64,000 bases of DNA. Source: CAWICD01 sp052267165. GTDB lineage: Bacteria; Vulcanimicrobiota; Vulcanimicrobiia; Vulcanimicrobiales; Vulcanimicrobiaceae. The notes under the pieces were generated by a model. It worked only from the letters and a program-made list of their open reading frames with translations, had not been told where the DNA came from and did not search any database. The stretch is from assembly GCA_052267165.1 (NCBI GenBank), contig JBKQHO010000052.1, positions 1-64,000 on the forward strand, written 5' to 3'. Positions 1 to 10,584 of the stretch are shown in pieces (positions within the stretch are counted from its first letter, which is position 1; each line of letters opens with the position of its first letter). The translations under genes and the position numbers were made by a program.

Positions 1-2
1 TT

Positions 3-113
3 CTGTCGATCTCCGTTTTCGACAAAACCCTTATTTCACGGGCCTTGCAGCCTGAATCGATCGTCGGCAATATGCAAGATTCCGAGAAACAGCTGATTTT
101 GTTCGATTTTTAA
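3..113 (+). CDS. 3' end of an unidentified gene (partial)
   Basis: Frame 3 is open from the window edge to a TAA at 111-113 and would encode the last 36 residues of a protein ending QLILFDF. The composition (mixed polar and hydrophobic, few Arg/Ala runs) looks like a real C-terminus and differs from the Arg-rich translations typical of out-of-frame reading here. The start lies outside the window and no family can be assigned. It could also be a chance open frame, because it is short and less GC-rich than its surroundings. Confidence 0.3.
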   Translation: MSISVFDKTLISRALQPESIVGNMQDSEKQLILFDF

Positions 114-411
114 GCGGACGGTAGTGATAAACCATAGGGTGTGACCGAAAAGTCAGGATTCTCCGACGACGTAGTGGTTCAACGCGAAATGCGCCTTTCC
201 CAGCCCTGGCCGCAAAGCCAGAAAGCCGGCAACTATCGGCCGCAGCGCCCCCTTCGCGCACTGCAACTTGGTGCGCCGGCACAAGCAGAGCGGAGACGGA
301 TACGGCCGCGTTCCGCCCGAAGTCGGCCCGGCTCGCGCGCCAGTTTAAGCCGGGATCGGGCGTTCGTGCGCAGCTTGGGTTCAGCCGCGCCCGAACGCCT
401 TCCCGCCGGGA
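114..411. other. intergenic stretch downstream of katG
   Basis: No convincing gene is seen; translations on both strands are Arg/Ser-rich. An inverted repeat with arms GGGCGTTCG (358-366) and CGAACGCC (392-399) lies about 15 bases past the katG stop and could form a hairpin that ends katG transcription. It has no T-run, so an intrinsic terminator is only a possibility. Confidence 0.35.
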
Positions 412-2652
<2,241 letters not shown>

Positions 2653-3807
2653 TTCGTGGCTAGGTTGTTCCGAATATTTATATGGCGTCCCACTATTCGC
2701 ATCCCTGCGACTTACTCCGAGCCCGTTGGGCGCTCACCCGCCGGCGACTCTGCACAGCTTCGTGGTCAGAGGGCCACCCAGCGGCTCACTAAATAATCAC
2801 CCGGCGGTGGCCCATGTCTGTTGACAACTTCCGGAGGGCAGCGAACGTATCGTCATGGACCGCTTTACGGAGGTTTCCGAAGAGCGCTTCCGTGTAACAC
2901 CCGTCATCATTGGGGGTCTCTTCCTTCCGAGAGCTTGCGAACGATATCCGATATCCGTCGTATTTCGCACACTTGCTAATCTAACGAAAGTGCAACTATT
3001 CATCAAGTCAATACTATCTATATTTTTCATTGATACCATCTATGAGATCCGAACGCAGGGGGCACCTCGCTGCGCTGCCGTCAGGCACTCTGTGCTCGGC
3101 AGTGCACACCTTCGTTACTTGCCGTCGCCGGTGCGAACGGGTCGCGGGCTGCATCGACGCCCGTGCGAGCCAGGTCGCGACGGGTGCCGCCACTTGGGCT
3201 GTGAGCACCACGTTTCAGATCTCCGGCGTAGGCCTGCCGCGAACGCGAAGTCGACCGAGTGCAAACCGTTCCTTTCGGATCCGTCGGCGCCCGCGATCAT
3301 GGTCGAAACTCCGAAGCGTGGCGCTGGATCCAGCGCAGTATGCCTTCGGCGCGACGGAAACTCCGCGCTCGGCGATCATTTCGCCGAGATTTCCTATGAG
3401 AGCTTGTAGTCCAGACCCAGCAACTTGCTCGCGAGCCCACGAGGCGCGAGGCGAGCATTGGACGTCCGCCTAAACCAGTTTGCAACGAGCCGCCGCATCA
3501 GCATGTCGTCTTTTTTTGAATTTTTCGCTCAGTTTAATCCGCCTCTCAAGCAATACTCGGGTTCGGGCTTTAGAATTTAGTCATTCCTAGCAAGTAAGGC
3601 TGCTCTTCTGAAGCACTGCGACAGAGGCGTACGCGAGGTTCCAGCGACCTTGCGCCCCGTCTTGCGCGCCTGCGGGCACTTTGGCTGGCTAAGGCATTTT
3701 CCGGAACAGAAAATGGAGTCACCAACATGCCGGGTCCGCTACCGCCACGATTTGTTCTCGGTCCAAGGACTTCCGACGAGACGTCGCACTCCATGGAGGC
3801 AACAGAC
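2653..3807. other. 1.1-kb region without a convincing gene
   Basis: Several frames are open, but none has normal protein composition together with a start and ribosome binding site. The best candidate is a minus-strand frame ending with TAG at 2789-2791 and open back to about 2985 (C-terminus MGHRRVII). It lacks a usual start and could be a remnant. The stretch around 2930-3050 is clearly less GC-rich than the rest and holds a tandem GATATCC repeat. The region separates katG from the BTAD regulators and probably carries promoters for both. Confidence 0.4.
2671..2699 (-). promoter_or_regulatory. inverted repeat upstream of katG, possible operator
   Basis: CGAATA (2671-2676) and TATTCG (2694-2699) form an inverted repeat with a 17-base AT-containing spacer, 19 bases upstream of the katG start. 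It sits where a peroxide-responsive repressor would act. It does not match a PerR or OxyR consensus I can name, so this is a weak call. Confidence 0.22.
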
Positions 3808-4611
3808 ATGGAGCGTGCCGACGAGCGCGTCCAGCACCCGAAGCTTTGCATCCGACTCCTTGGCAGCACGCAGGTCGCATACGGCGATCAGCGCTTGGAC
3901 CAGTATCTCACCACCCGCACCTTGCTGCTCTTGGCGGCGTTGGTCAAGCATCAAGGAGAACCCCTATCCCGCGAGCAGCTTGCCTTCACGTTATGGCCCG
4001 ATCGAAACGAAGGAGAGGCGCGGGCGAACCTGCGACGGGACCTCTATCGGCTCGTCCGGATTTTGCCGGCAGCGGCCTCGCCGTGGGTCCTGGCCAGTGC
4101 CAAGACCGTTCGGTGGCTCGAGCGGCGCGATGCCTGGGTCGACGTGGCCGAGTTCAAGCGCCTTACCAGTGCCAACCAATCCGAGGCAGCTCTCGCGCTC
4201 TACCGCGGCGAGCTGCTGCCGCAGGTCGACCACGAGTGGGCAGCTGCGGCTCGCGCCCAGCTGCACGGTCAGGCCTGCAACCACCTCGAACGAGTAATAG
4301 CCGAGCGCAGCGCGCGCGGCGGCGTGGCGACTTGCCTCGAATATGTCGAGCAGCTGTTGGCCCTGGATCCGTTGCGAGAAGACATGCTTCGGATTCTGAT
4401 GCACCTGCGCTTTTGTAGGGGCGACCGGGCCGGAGCGCTCGCCTCGTACCGGGAGTTTTGCCGGCGGCTGCAGTTCGAGTTCAACGTTGAGCCGATGCCG
4501 CAGACGGTGCGGTGTTGCGACCTAATCGCGCGCGGACACGCGCCGCAGGAAGAGTCCTTGGCGCACCTCGTTGCCCGAGCGTCGTCACTTCGTTTCCCGA
4601 GAACCGCCTAA
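3808..4611 (+). CDS. BTAD-domain (SARP-like) transcriptional activator, short form
   Basis: Predicted DNA-binding regulator of 267 residues. An N-terminal winged helix of the OmpR/SARP type carries the hallmark LAFTLWPDRNEGEARANLRR, followed by an all-helical bacterial transcriptional activation domain (YRGELLPQVDHEW through GDRAGALASYREF). It ends soon after the BTAD and lacks the NB-ARC and TPR parts of its downstream paralogue. The chosen ATG has GGAGG eight bases upstream; in-frame ATGs at 3727 and 3793 would only lengthen the N-terminus with low-complexity residues. The two genes share the LWPD..E.A.ANLRR segment and are 114 bases apart, so they look like a duplication with one truncated copy. 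Confidence 0.85.
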   Translation: MERADERVQHPKLCIRLLGSTQVAYGDQRLDQYLTTRTLLLLAALVKHQGEPLSREQLAFTLWPDRNEGEARANLRRDLYRLVRILPAAASPWVLASAKTVRWLERRDAWVDVAEFKRLTSANQSEAALALYRGELLPQVDHEWAAAARAQLHGQACNHLERVIAERSARGGVATCLEYVEQLLALDPLREDMLRILMHLRFCRGDRAGALASYREFCRRLQFEFNVEPMPQTVRCCDLIARGHAPQEESLAHLVARASSLRFPRTA

Positions 4612-4725
4612 CGGCTTCAAGACACCCTCTCGCGCCAGCCGAGTCAAGCGAGCCGAGCCTAGGTTCGGGCAGCGTACTCGCGTGCCCGACCGGAGGTTGC
4701 CGGCCGGGCGCCTAAGTCGGCTGGC

Positions 4726-7584
4726 GTGCTGGAAGTCCGCCTCCTAGGCGCAGCCGAGCTTTCGTTTGCCGGTGCGCCGCTCCGTTTCAGTGCTCCGCCG
4801 CGAGCGCTGGCGCTGTTGGCGTACCTGGCCGTGCGACGCCGTCCGCTCGCGCGCGACGCGGTCGCCTTCACGCTGTGGCCCGATGCCCCCGAGGAGGAAG
4901 CGCAGGCGAATCTGCGGCGCCACCTCTACGCGCTGGGCAAAGCGCTGCCGCCGCCGAACGGCGCGGCCTGGCTCGTCGCCGACAAGAGATCGGTCGGCTG
5001 GAACGCGGCCGCTCCGGCGCGCGTCGACGTGCTCGAGTTCGAGCGGCTGATCGCTTCCGACTCGACGCTGGAAGAAGCAGTACGCTACTACCGCGGGCCG
5101 TTCTTGGCCGGTATCGACGACGACTGGGTCGAGCCCGAGCGCGAGCGTCTGCTCGAGCTCGCGCTCCGCGCGCTGGCCCGGCTGACCGCCCGCGAACGCG
5201 ATCCCGTTCGTGCGAGCGGCTACGCGCTGCAGCTGCTGCGTCTGGACCCCTGGCGCGAGGACGCGCTGCGCGATCTGATGGCGTTGCGCTATGCCGTCGG
5301 CGACCGGGCCGGTGCGTTGCGCGAATACCGCGAGTTCGCCGAACGGCTCGCGCGCGAGATGAGCGTCGAGCCGATGCCCGAGACGAGCGCGCTCTTCGAA
5401 CGCATCGCCGGCGGCAGCGCGGCGTCGCCGCGCCCGATCGAGGCGGCGGTCGACGCGCTGCGCACGAATCTGCCCGCTCCCACGACCCCGCTGCTGGGCC
5501 GCGCGCGTTCGCTCGAAGAATTGCGGAGCGCGCTTGGGACGACGCGGCTGCTCACCCTCGTCGGAACGGGCGGCGTCGGCAAGACGAGGCTGGCGCTGGA
5601 GCTCGGGGCCGAGATGCTCGACGCGTTCGCCGACGGCGTGTGGTTCGTCGACTTCGCGACGGTCGGCGGCGGCGCGCAAGTCGCGGCGGCGCTGGGCGCG
5701 GTGCTCGGCGTCGACGAGTCCGATACGGAGCTCTCGCTCGATTCGGCGGTGCGCCTCTTACGCCGCAAAGCGGCGCTGCTGATCCTCGACAATTGCGAGC
5801 ACGTCGCGAGCGAGGTGGCGCATGCGGTCGCCGCGATCCTGGCGGCTTGTCCCGCCGTACGTGTCCTCGCGACCGCGCGCCAGCCGCTCTCGCTCGCCGG
5901 CGAGCGCGAGTATCGCGTCCCTTCGCTGGGCGATCGAGACGCGTTTGCGCTCTTCGTCGCGCGCGCGCAGGCCGTCGTGCCCGCCCTCGAGGTGCAGGCG
6001 CAGGAACGCGCCTCGATCGTTGAGATTTGCCGACGGCTCGATGGCATTCCGCTGGCCATCGAGCTGGCCGCGGCGCGCGTCAAGATCCTCGAGGTCGGTG
6101 CGATCGCGACGCGTCTGGGCGAGCGCTTTCGGCTGCTCACCGGCGGCGATGCGACGATGCCGCGCCAGCGTACGATGCGCGCGCTGATCGACTGGAGCTA
6201 CGATCTCTTGCCCGAGCACGAGCGCATCCTCTTCGGGCGGCTTGCGGTGTTCAGCGGCAGCTGGAGGCTCGAAGCGGTCGAAGAGATCTGCTCGAGCGCG
6301 CCGCTCGAACCGGCTGCTGCGCTCGAGCTGCTCGCCGCGCTGGTCGACAAGTCGCTGGTCGTGGCGGTCGCGGGCACGGTGGGGCGCCGTTATCGCATGC
6401 TCGAGTCGATTCGCGCGTACGCGCTCGAGCGGCTCGAGGAATCGGGAGAACGCGCCGAGCTCGAGCGGCGCCACGCGGAAGCCTTCGCCGCCTTCGGCCG
6501 GCGCGTCTACGAGACGTTCGAGACGACGTCCGATGCGGCGTGGGTCGCGCTTGCGACCTCCGAACTGGACAACGTGTGCGCCGCACTCGAATGGAGTTTG
6601 AGCGGCGGCCACGATCCGCTGCTCGGCGCTCAGCTGGCCGCGGATTACGGCACCTTCTGGTTTCTGAGCGCGAATCGGGCCGACCGGCGCTGGGCCGAGG
6701 TCGCCTACGAGCGTCTCGATCGGGCGCGTCAGCCGGTGCTTGCGACCCGGCTCACCTACGAGATCGCGACGCACTCGCTGCGCGAGCCCGAGCACGCGAG
6801 CTGGATCGTGGCCGCCGCGCGCGACGGCGAGGATGCCGGCCTGCTCGCCGACGCCCTCGTCTTGGAGGCGGAGTTGCTCACCCAGAGCGAGCGGTTCGCG
6901 GACGCCGAACGGGCGCTCGACGAAGCGCTGCAGCGCTATCTGCCCTTGCAGCGTCGCAAGTCCAACGTCTTCGCGCTGCGCGCGTACGGCGAGCTGCGCA
7001 TGGCGCAGGGCCGTTTCGACGAGGCGCGCGCTTTGCTCGAGCGCGCGCTCGAGGCGGGAACGGCGCTCGAGGCGAGCGCGGTGACCGCCACCGTGCTCCC
7101 CGCGCTCGCCGAGATCGACTTCGCCGGCGGCGACGTCGCCAGCGCTCGCAGCCGCGCGTTGCAGGCGCGCGAGGCGATCCGTCGCTGGTTCGGGCGCAAC
7201 CTCGACTTCGCGCAGGTGACGGGGAATCTGGCCGCCTACGCGCTCGCTGCGGGCGAGGTCGAAGCGGCCCGCGGCTACGCGCGCGAAGCGCTCGAGGTCG
7301 CCGTCGAGCTCGACTATCGCAGCACCTCGGTCACCCAGATCGAGCACGTGGCGGTCATCGCGGGTCTGCAAGGCGATCTCGAACGCGCCGCGCGTCTGCT
7401 CGGCTTTACCGAGGCGGCGCGGCGTCGCCGCGGTCTAGGCCGCGGCCCGACCGAGCGCGCGGGGCACGAGCGGCTGGCGGCGGCCTTGACCGGGCGTTTC
7501 TCGGCCGAGGAACTGGCCGAGCGGCTCGCCGCGGGCGCGATCATGGGCGACGCACGCGCTTTGGCGGACGCGCGCGAGGCCTAG
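4726..7584 (+). CDS. AfsR-type regulator: winged helix-BTAD-NB-ARC-TPR
   Basis: Large STAND-class regulator of 952 residues that starts with GTG. Domains in order: OmpR/SARP-like winged helix (about 1-95), BTAD (about 95-230), NB-ARC ATPase with Walker A GTGGVGKT (280-287) and Walker B LLILDNCEH, the sensor/winged region ending RALIDWSYDLL, then a long C-terminal helical TPR-like array. Such proteins bind a signal on the TPR part, exchange ADP for ATP and activate promoters. No DNA-modification or secondary-metabolite genes lie beside it, so its targets are unknown. It is a larger paralogue of the gene just upstream, and its NB-ARC segment closely resembles that of the cyclase protein at 35-37.7 kb. 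Confidence 0.9.
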   Translation: MLEVRLLGAAELSFAGAPLRFSAPPRALALLAYLAVRRRPLARDAVAFTLWPDAPEEEAQANLRRHLYALGKALPPPNGAAWLVADKRSVGWNAAAPARVDVLEFERLIASDSTLEEAVRYYRGPFLAGIDDDWVEPERERLLELALRALARLTARERDPVRASGYALQLLRLDPWREDALRDLMALRYAVGDRAGALREYREFAERLAREMSVEPMPETSALFERIAGGSAASPRPIEAAVDALRTNLPAPTTPLLGRARSLEELRSALGTTRLLTLVGTGGVGKTRLALELGAEMLDAFADGVWFVDFATVGGGAQVAAALGAVLGVDESDTELSLDSAVRLLRRKAALLILDNCEHVASEVAHAVAAILAACPAVRVLATARQPLSLAGEREYRVPSLGDRDAFALFVARAQAVVPALEVQAQERASIVEICRRLDGIPLAIELAAARVKILEVGAIATRLGERFRLLTGGDATMPRQRTMRALIDWSYDLLPEHERILFGRLAVFSGSWRLEAVEEICSSAPLEPAAALELLAALVDKSLVVAVAGTVGRRYRMLESIRAYALERLEESGERAELERRHAEAFAAFGRRVYETFETTSDAAWVALATSELDNVCAALEWSLSGGHDPLLGAQLAADYGTFWFLSANRADRRWAEVAYERLDRARQPVLATRLTYEIATHSLREPEHASWIVAAARDGEDAGLLADALVLEAELLTQSERFADAERALDEALQRYLPLQRRKSNVFALRAYGELRMAQGRFDEARALLERALEAGTALEASAVTATVLPALAEIDFAGGDVASARSRALQAREAIRRWFGRNLDFAQVTGNLAAYALAAGEVEAARGYAREALEVAVELDYRSTSVTQIEHVAVIAGLQGDLERAARLLGFTEAARRRRGLGRGPTERAGHERLAAALTGRFSAEELAERLAAGAIMGDARALADAREA

Positions 7585-7606
7585 CCGCAACCTGCTCGAT
7601 CAGCGG

Positions 7607-7742
7607 CGGGAACGGAACCGGCTACTACGGCTACAACTCTGGCAACGCCTACGGATGCAACTCCGGCAACGGGTACGGGAGTAATTGGGCCGACGGCGCC
7701 TTCAACTCAGCCTACCGGACGACGACGCGCAACGCACCGTAG
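7607..7742 (+). pseudogene. Gly/Asn/Tyr-rich coding remnant
   Basis: Just past the AfsR-type gene, one frame reads as a Gly-, Asn-, Ser- and Tyr-rich peptide with repeated motifs (GTGYYGYNSGN, then GCNSGNGYGSNW) before a TAG at 7740-7742. The composition resembles the low-complexity tail of a secreted protein and is unlike chance translations of this GC-rich DNA. No start codon lies in that frame after 7584. It is probably the 3' remnant of a lost gene; chance is the alternative. Confidence 0.3.
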
Positions 7743-7865
7743 AACGCGGAGGGGAACCGCGAGGTCGGGATAGCGGCGGTCGAGGCGAGGGAAAGCCTAA
7801 CCGGGAGAGCGGGGCCGCCGGGCAAGGGGCGGCTCCGCTCCGCATTTCACGGCGCCGCTGCTTTT

Positions 7866-7890
7866 GGGGCTAAAATTCTTAGCCGTTTTT
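7866..7890 (+). terminator. probable intrinsic terminator
   Basis: GGCTAA (7868-7873) and TTAGCC (7879-7884) form a perfect six-base stem with a five-base loop, followed by G and TTTTT (7886-7890). It lies between the AfsR-type regulator and the histidine kinase and probably separates their transcripts. The short stem makes the strength uncertain. No gene was found in the surrounding 7743-7988 interval; an AGGAGG at 7896 precedes only a ten-codon TTG-initiated frame. Confidence 0.5.
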
Positions 7891-7988
7891 CGTTCAGGAG
7901 GAAGTTGCACGCTGCCCGAGGTCGTATGAAGCTCTAAGCGTTTTCTCACCGTAGCCCCCAGCGAGTTCGAGAGACTTCGAGCCATGCG

Positions 7989-10538
7989 ATGCCCAGATCG
8001 TGTTGCCCTAATGCTCCCCGCAACGCCCGCTCGATTCGGGTCGCTCCGGCGGACCCCGTCGTGACGAGTGCAGAGCACATCGAGACCCGCAGCCGCCGCC
8101 AAGCTGCGCTCATCAAGCTCGGTCAATTCGCCCTCAAGGTGCGGGATCTGACGGCGGTCATGCACGAGGCCGTTGCGACCGTCAAGAAGACGCTCGAGGT
8201 CGACTTGTGTGCGATCCTGCGCGCCCAGCCGGCCCGCGAATGCTTCACCGTTTGGGCCACGTCCGGCTGGGCCGGCGATGGGGCCGCTGCGCTGGAGGTT
8301 CCGCTCGAGAACGGGACGCAGGCGGGGATGGCGCTGGTGCGCGGAGAGCCGGTCGTGATCGCTGACGCCGAGCTCGAAACGAGCCTCGCGTGGACGCGTG
8401 AGTTCATGCTCTCGCGCGGCATGCGCAGCAGCGCCGCGGTCAGGCTGGGCGAAGAAGCGGAATCGCTCGGCGCACTCGTAGCGCACGCGCGCCGGCCCGG
8501 ATCGTTCGGGGCCGACGAAGTCTACTTCTTGCAGAGCGTCGCAATGGTGCTGGAGGCGGCGATCCAGCGGGCCGATGGCGAGCGCCGGATCTACGGAAGC
8601 GAGCTGCTGTTGCTGGAAGCCGTCGAAGGCGTCCCCGACCCGTTCGTGGTCGTCGGCCGCGACTGGCGCATCCTTTATTCGAGCGAGTCCTTTCGCAGCC
8701 GGCTGCGAGGCTTGCGCATCGGGCCCGAGGTCTACGAGGATTTCCGACAGATTCCAGCCTTCCGGCTGCCTCGAGCGAGGTCGGCGTTCGAAGCGGCCAT
8801 GGAGCGGGGCGAGCACGGTTCGTTCGAATTGCATTCGGAGGCCGAGCAGTTGTGGTTCAGCGTGTCCGTTTCGCCCAATCACGACGGCTTTACGGCGCAC
8901 TTCCACGACGTCAGCGAGCTCATCCGGCGCAACCGCGATTTGGCCGCGCGGGCCCGCCAGCAGTCGGCGCTCGCCACGCTTGCGGAAGCCGCGGTCTCGT
9001 CGCTCGAGACCGAGGAGCTGCTGTGGCGCGCGGTCCGAATCGTCGCTGATACGTTAGGAGTCGAGTTCACGAGCGTCCTCGAAGTCTCCGAAGACCGGGC
9101 CACGGTCACGCTTCGCGCGGGCGTCGGTTTCGACGCGAGCGAAATCGGAACCGTCCTGCCGATCAAGGCCGGCACGCGGATCGGCTACGCGCTTTCGAGG
9201 AACGAAACGGTCGTCACCGAGCATATCGACGAGTCCGACCTGCTCTACTCCGCGCTCGCCGGCAAGCACGGCATCGTCAGCGGCATCGACGTCGTCATCG
9301 GCTCGACCGGCACGACGCGGGGCACGCTCGCGGCACACTCGCGCGCGCGCCGCACGTATAGCAAGGACGAGATCGTCTTTCTCAGCTCGGCTGCCGGCAT
9401 CTTGGGGACCGCGCTCGAGCGGCAGCGGATCTTCGCCGAGACCGAGCAGCTCAACACCCGCCTCTCCGACGTGGTCGGCAGCATCGGCGAGCCGTTCTGG
9501 AGCGTCGACCGCGACTGGAACGTGACCTTTGCGAACGCGAAATTTCTTGAGCGCCTGGGCTTATCGGCCGAACAGACGATCGGCCACAACTTCTTCAAGA
9601 TCTTTCGTGGCATGTCCGACGAGGCGGCTGATCAGTTCCGGCAAGCCGCGGCGGATGCGATCCCCTCCCGCTTCGAGTCCTTCTCGCAGGAGCACAAGCG
9701 CTGGTTCGAGATCGCCGCTTATCCGACCGCCGACGGAATGCTCTTCTATTCGCGCGACGTCTCCGAACGCAAGCAGGCCGAAGCCATGGTGCGTTCGCTC
9801 AACGCCGACCTCGAACGCCGCGTCTGGGAGCGGACGGAACAACTGCAGGCGGCCAATTCGGAGCTGGAGTCGTTCAGCTATTCCGTCTCGCACGACCTGC
9901 GAGCGCCGCTCCGCTCGGTCGACGGCTTCAGCTTGGCGCTGTTGGAAGACTTCGCCGACGACTTGAAACCCGAGGCCAAGGCGCACCTCGAGCGCGTGCG
10001 CGCCGCGGCGGCGCGCATGGGCCGGCTCATCGACGATCTGCTCAAGCTTTCGCGGATCGGACGTCGCGAGCTGACGCCGCAGGAGCTCGATCTGAGCGAG
10101 CTTTCACGCGAGGTCATCGCACAGTTGCGCGAGAGCGAGCCGGAACGCGAGGTCGAGGTGACGGTCGCAACCGGCTTGCGAGTCGTGGCCGACGTCGCCC
10201 TGCTGCGCATCGCCCTCGAGAACCTGATCGAGAACGCTTGGAAGTTCACGCAGAAGACGGCCTCGGCGCGCATCGAGATCGGCGCGCTCGAAGAGGGCGG
10301 CGGCTTCTACGTGCGCGACAATGGGGTGGGCTTCGACATGGCCTGCTCCGACAAGCTCTTCGGCCCGTTCCAGCGTTTGCACTCGGTCGCGGAGTTCGAG
10401 GGAACGGGGATCGGTCTGGCGACCGTGCAGCGCATCGTCCGGCGCCATGGAGGACGCGTCTGGGCCGAGGCGGTGGTCGGGAGCGGAGCGACCTTCTACG
10501 CCACCTTTGAGTCTGCGGCGGCGACTGCCGCCGTTTGA
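7989..10538 (+). CDS. GAF/PAS multi-sensor histidine kinase
   Basis: Predicted soluble histidine kinase of 849 residues with no clear membrane segment. Domains in order: GAF (about 35-205), PAS-like (about 210-320), GAF (about 330-480), PAS (about 490-605), coiled linker, then HisKA with the phospho-acceptor H635 (SYSVSHDLRAPLR) and HATPase_c (N box ENLIENAWKF, G boxes DNGVGF and GTGIGLATV). This layout is common in bacteriophytochrome-like kinases, though no chromophore Cys can be identified. The next gene, 46 bases downstream, encodes a receiver-GGDEF-EAL protein, its likely phosphotransfer partner. The start is uncertain: a GTG at 8061 would remove a 24-residue polar extension. Confidence 0.92.
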   Translation: MPRSCCPNAPRNARSIRVAPADPVVTSAEHIETRSRRQAALIKLGQFALKVRDLTAVMHEAVATVKKTLEVDLCAILRAQPARECFTVWATSGWAGDGAAALEVPLENGTQAGMALVRGEPVVIADAELETSLAWTREFMLSRGMRSSAAVRLGEEAESLGALVAHARRPGSFGADEVYFLQSVAMVLEAAIQRADGERRIYGSELLLLEAVEGVPDPFVVVGRDWRILYSSESFRSRLRGLRIGPEVYEDFRQIPAFRLPRARSAFEAAMERGEHGSFELHSEAEQLWFSVSVSPNHDGFTAHFHDVSELIRRNRDLAARARQQSALATLAEAAVSSLETEELLWRAVRIVADTLGVEFTSVLEVSEDRATVTLRAGVGFDASEIGTVLPIKAGTRIGYALSRNETVVTEHIDESDLLYSALAGKHGIVSGIDVVIGSTGTTRGTLAAHSRARRTYSKDEIVFLSSAAGILGTALERQRIFAETEQLNTRLSDVVGSIGEPFWSVDRDWNVTFANAKFLERLGLSAEQTIGHNFFKIFRGMSDEAADQFRQAAADAIPSRFESFSQEHKRWFEIAAYPTADGMLFYSRDVSERKQAEAMVRSLNADLERRVWERTEQLQAANSELESFSYSVSHDLRAPLRSVDGFSLALLEDFADDLKPEAKAHLERVRAAAARMGRLIDDLLKLSRIGRRELTPQELDLSELSREVIAQLRESEPEREVEVTVATGLRVVADVALLRIALENLIENAWKFTQKTASARIEIGALEEGGGFYVRDNGVGFDMACSDKLFGPFQRLHSVAEFEGTGIGLATVQRIVRRHGGRVWAEAVVGSGATFYATFESAAATAAV

Positions 10539-10584
10539 GCGCGCTGAGCCGTCTTGCGGGCGCATCTGAGAGAAAGAAAAAAGG

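Noticed and set aside
2855..3409. 184-codon frame upstream of the BTAD genes
   Set aside because: No ribosome binding site, changing composition along its length and no recognisable domain; treated as non-coding.
6027..7742. 571-codon frame inside the AfsR-type gene
   Set aside because: Arg/Ala-rich shadow frame; only its last 45 codons, beyond the real gene, have unusual composition and are listed as a remnant.
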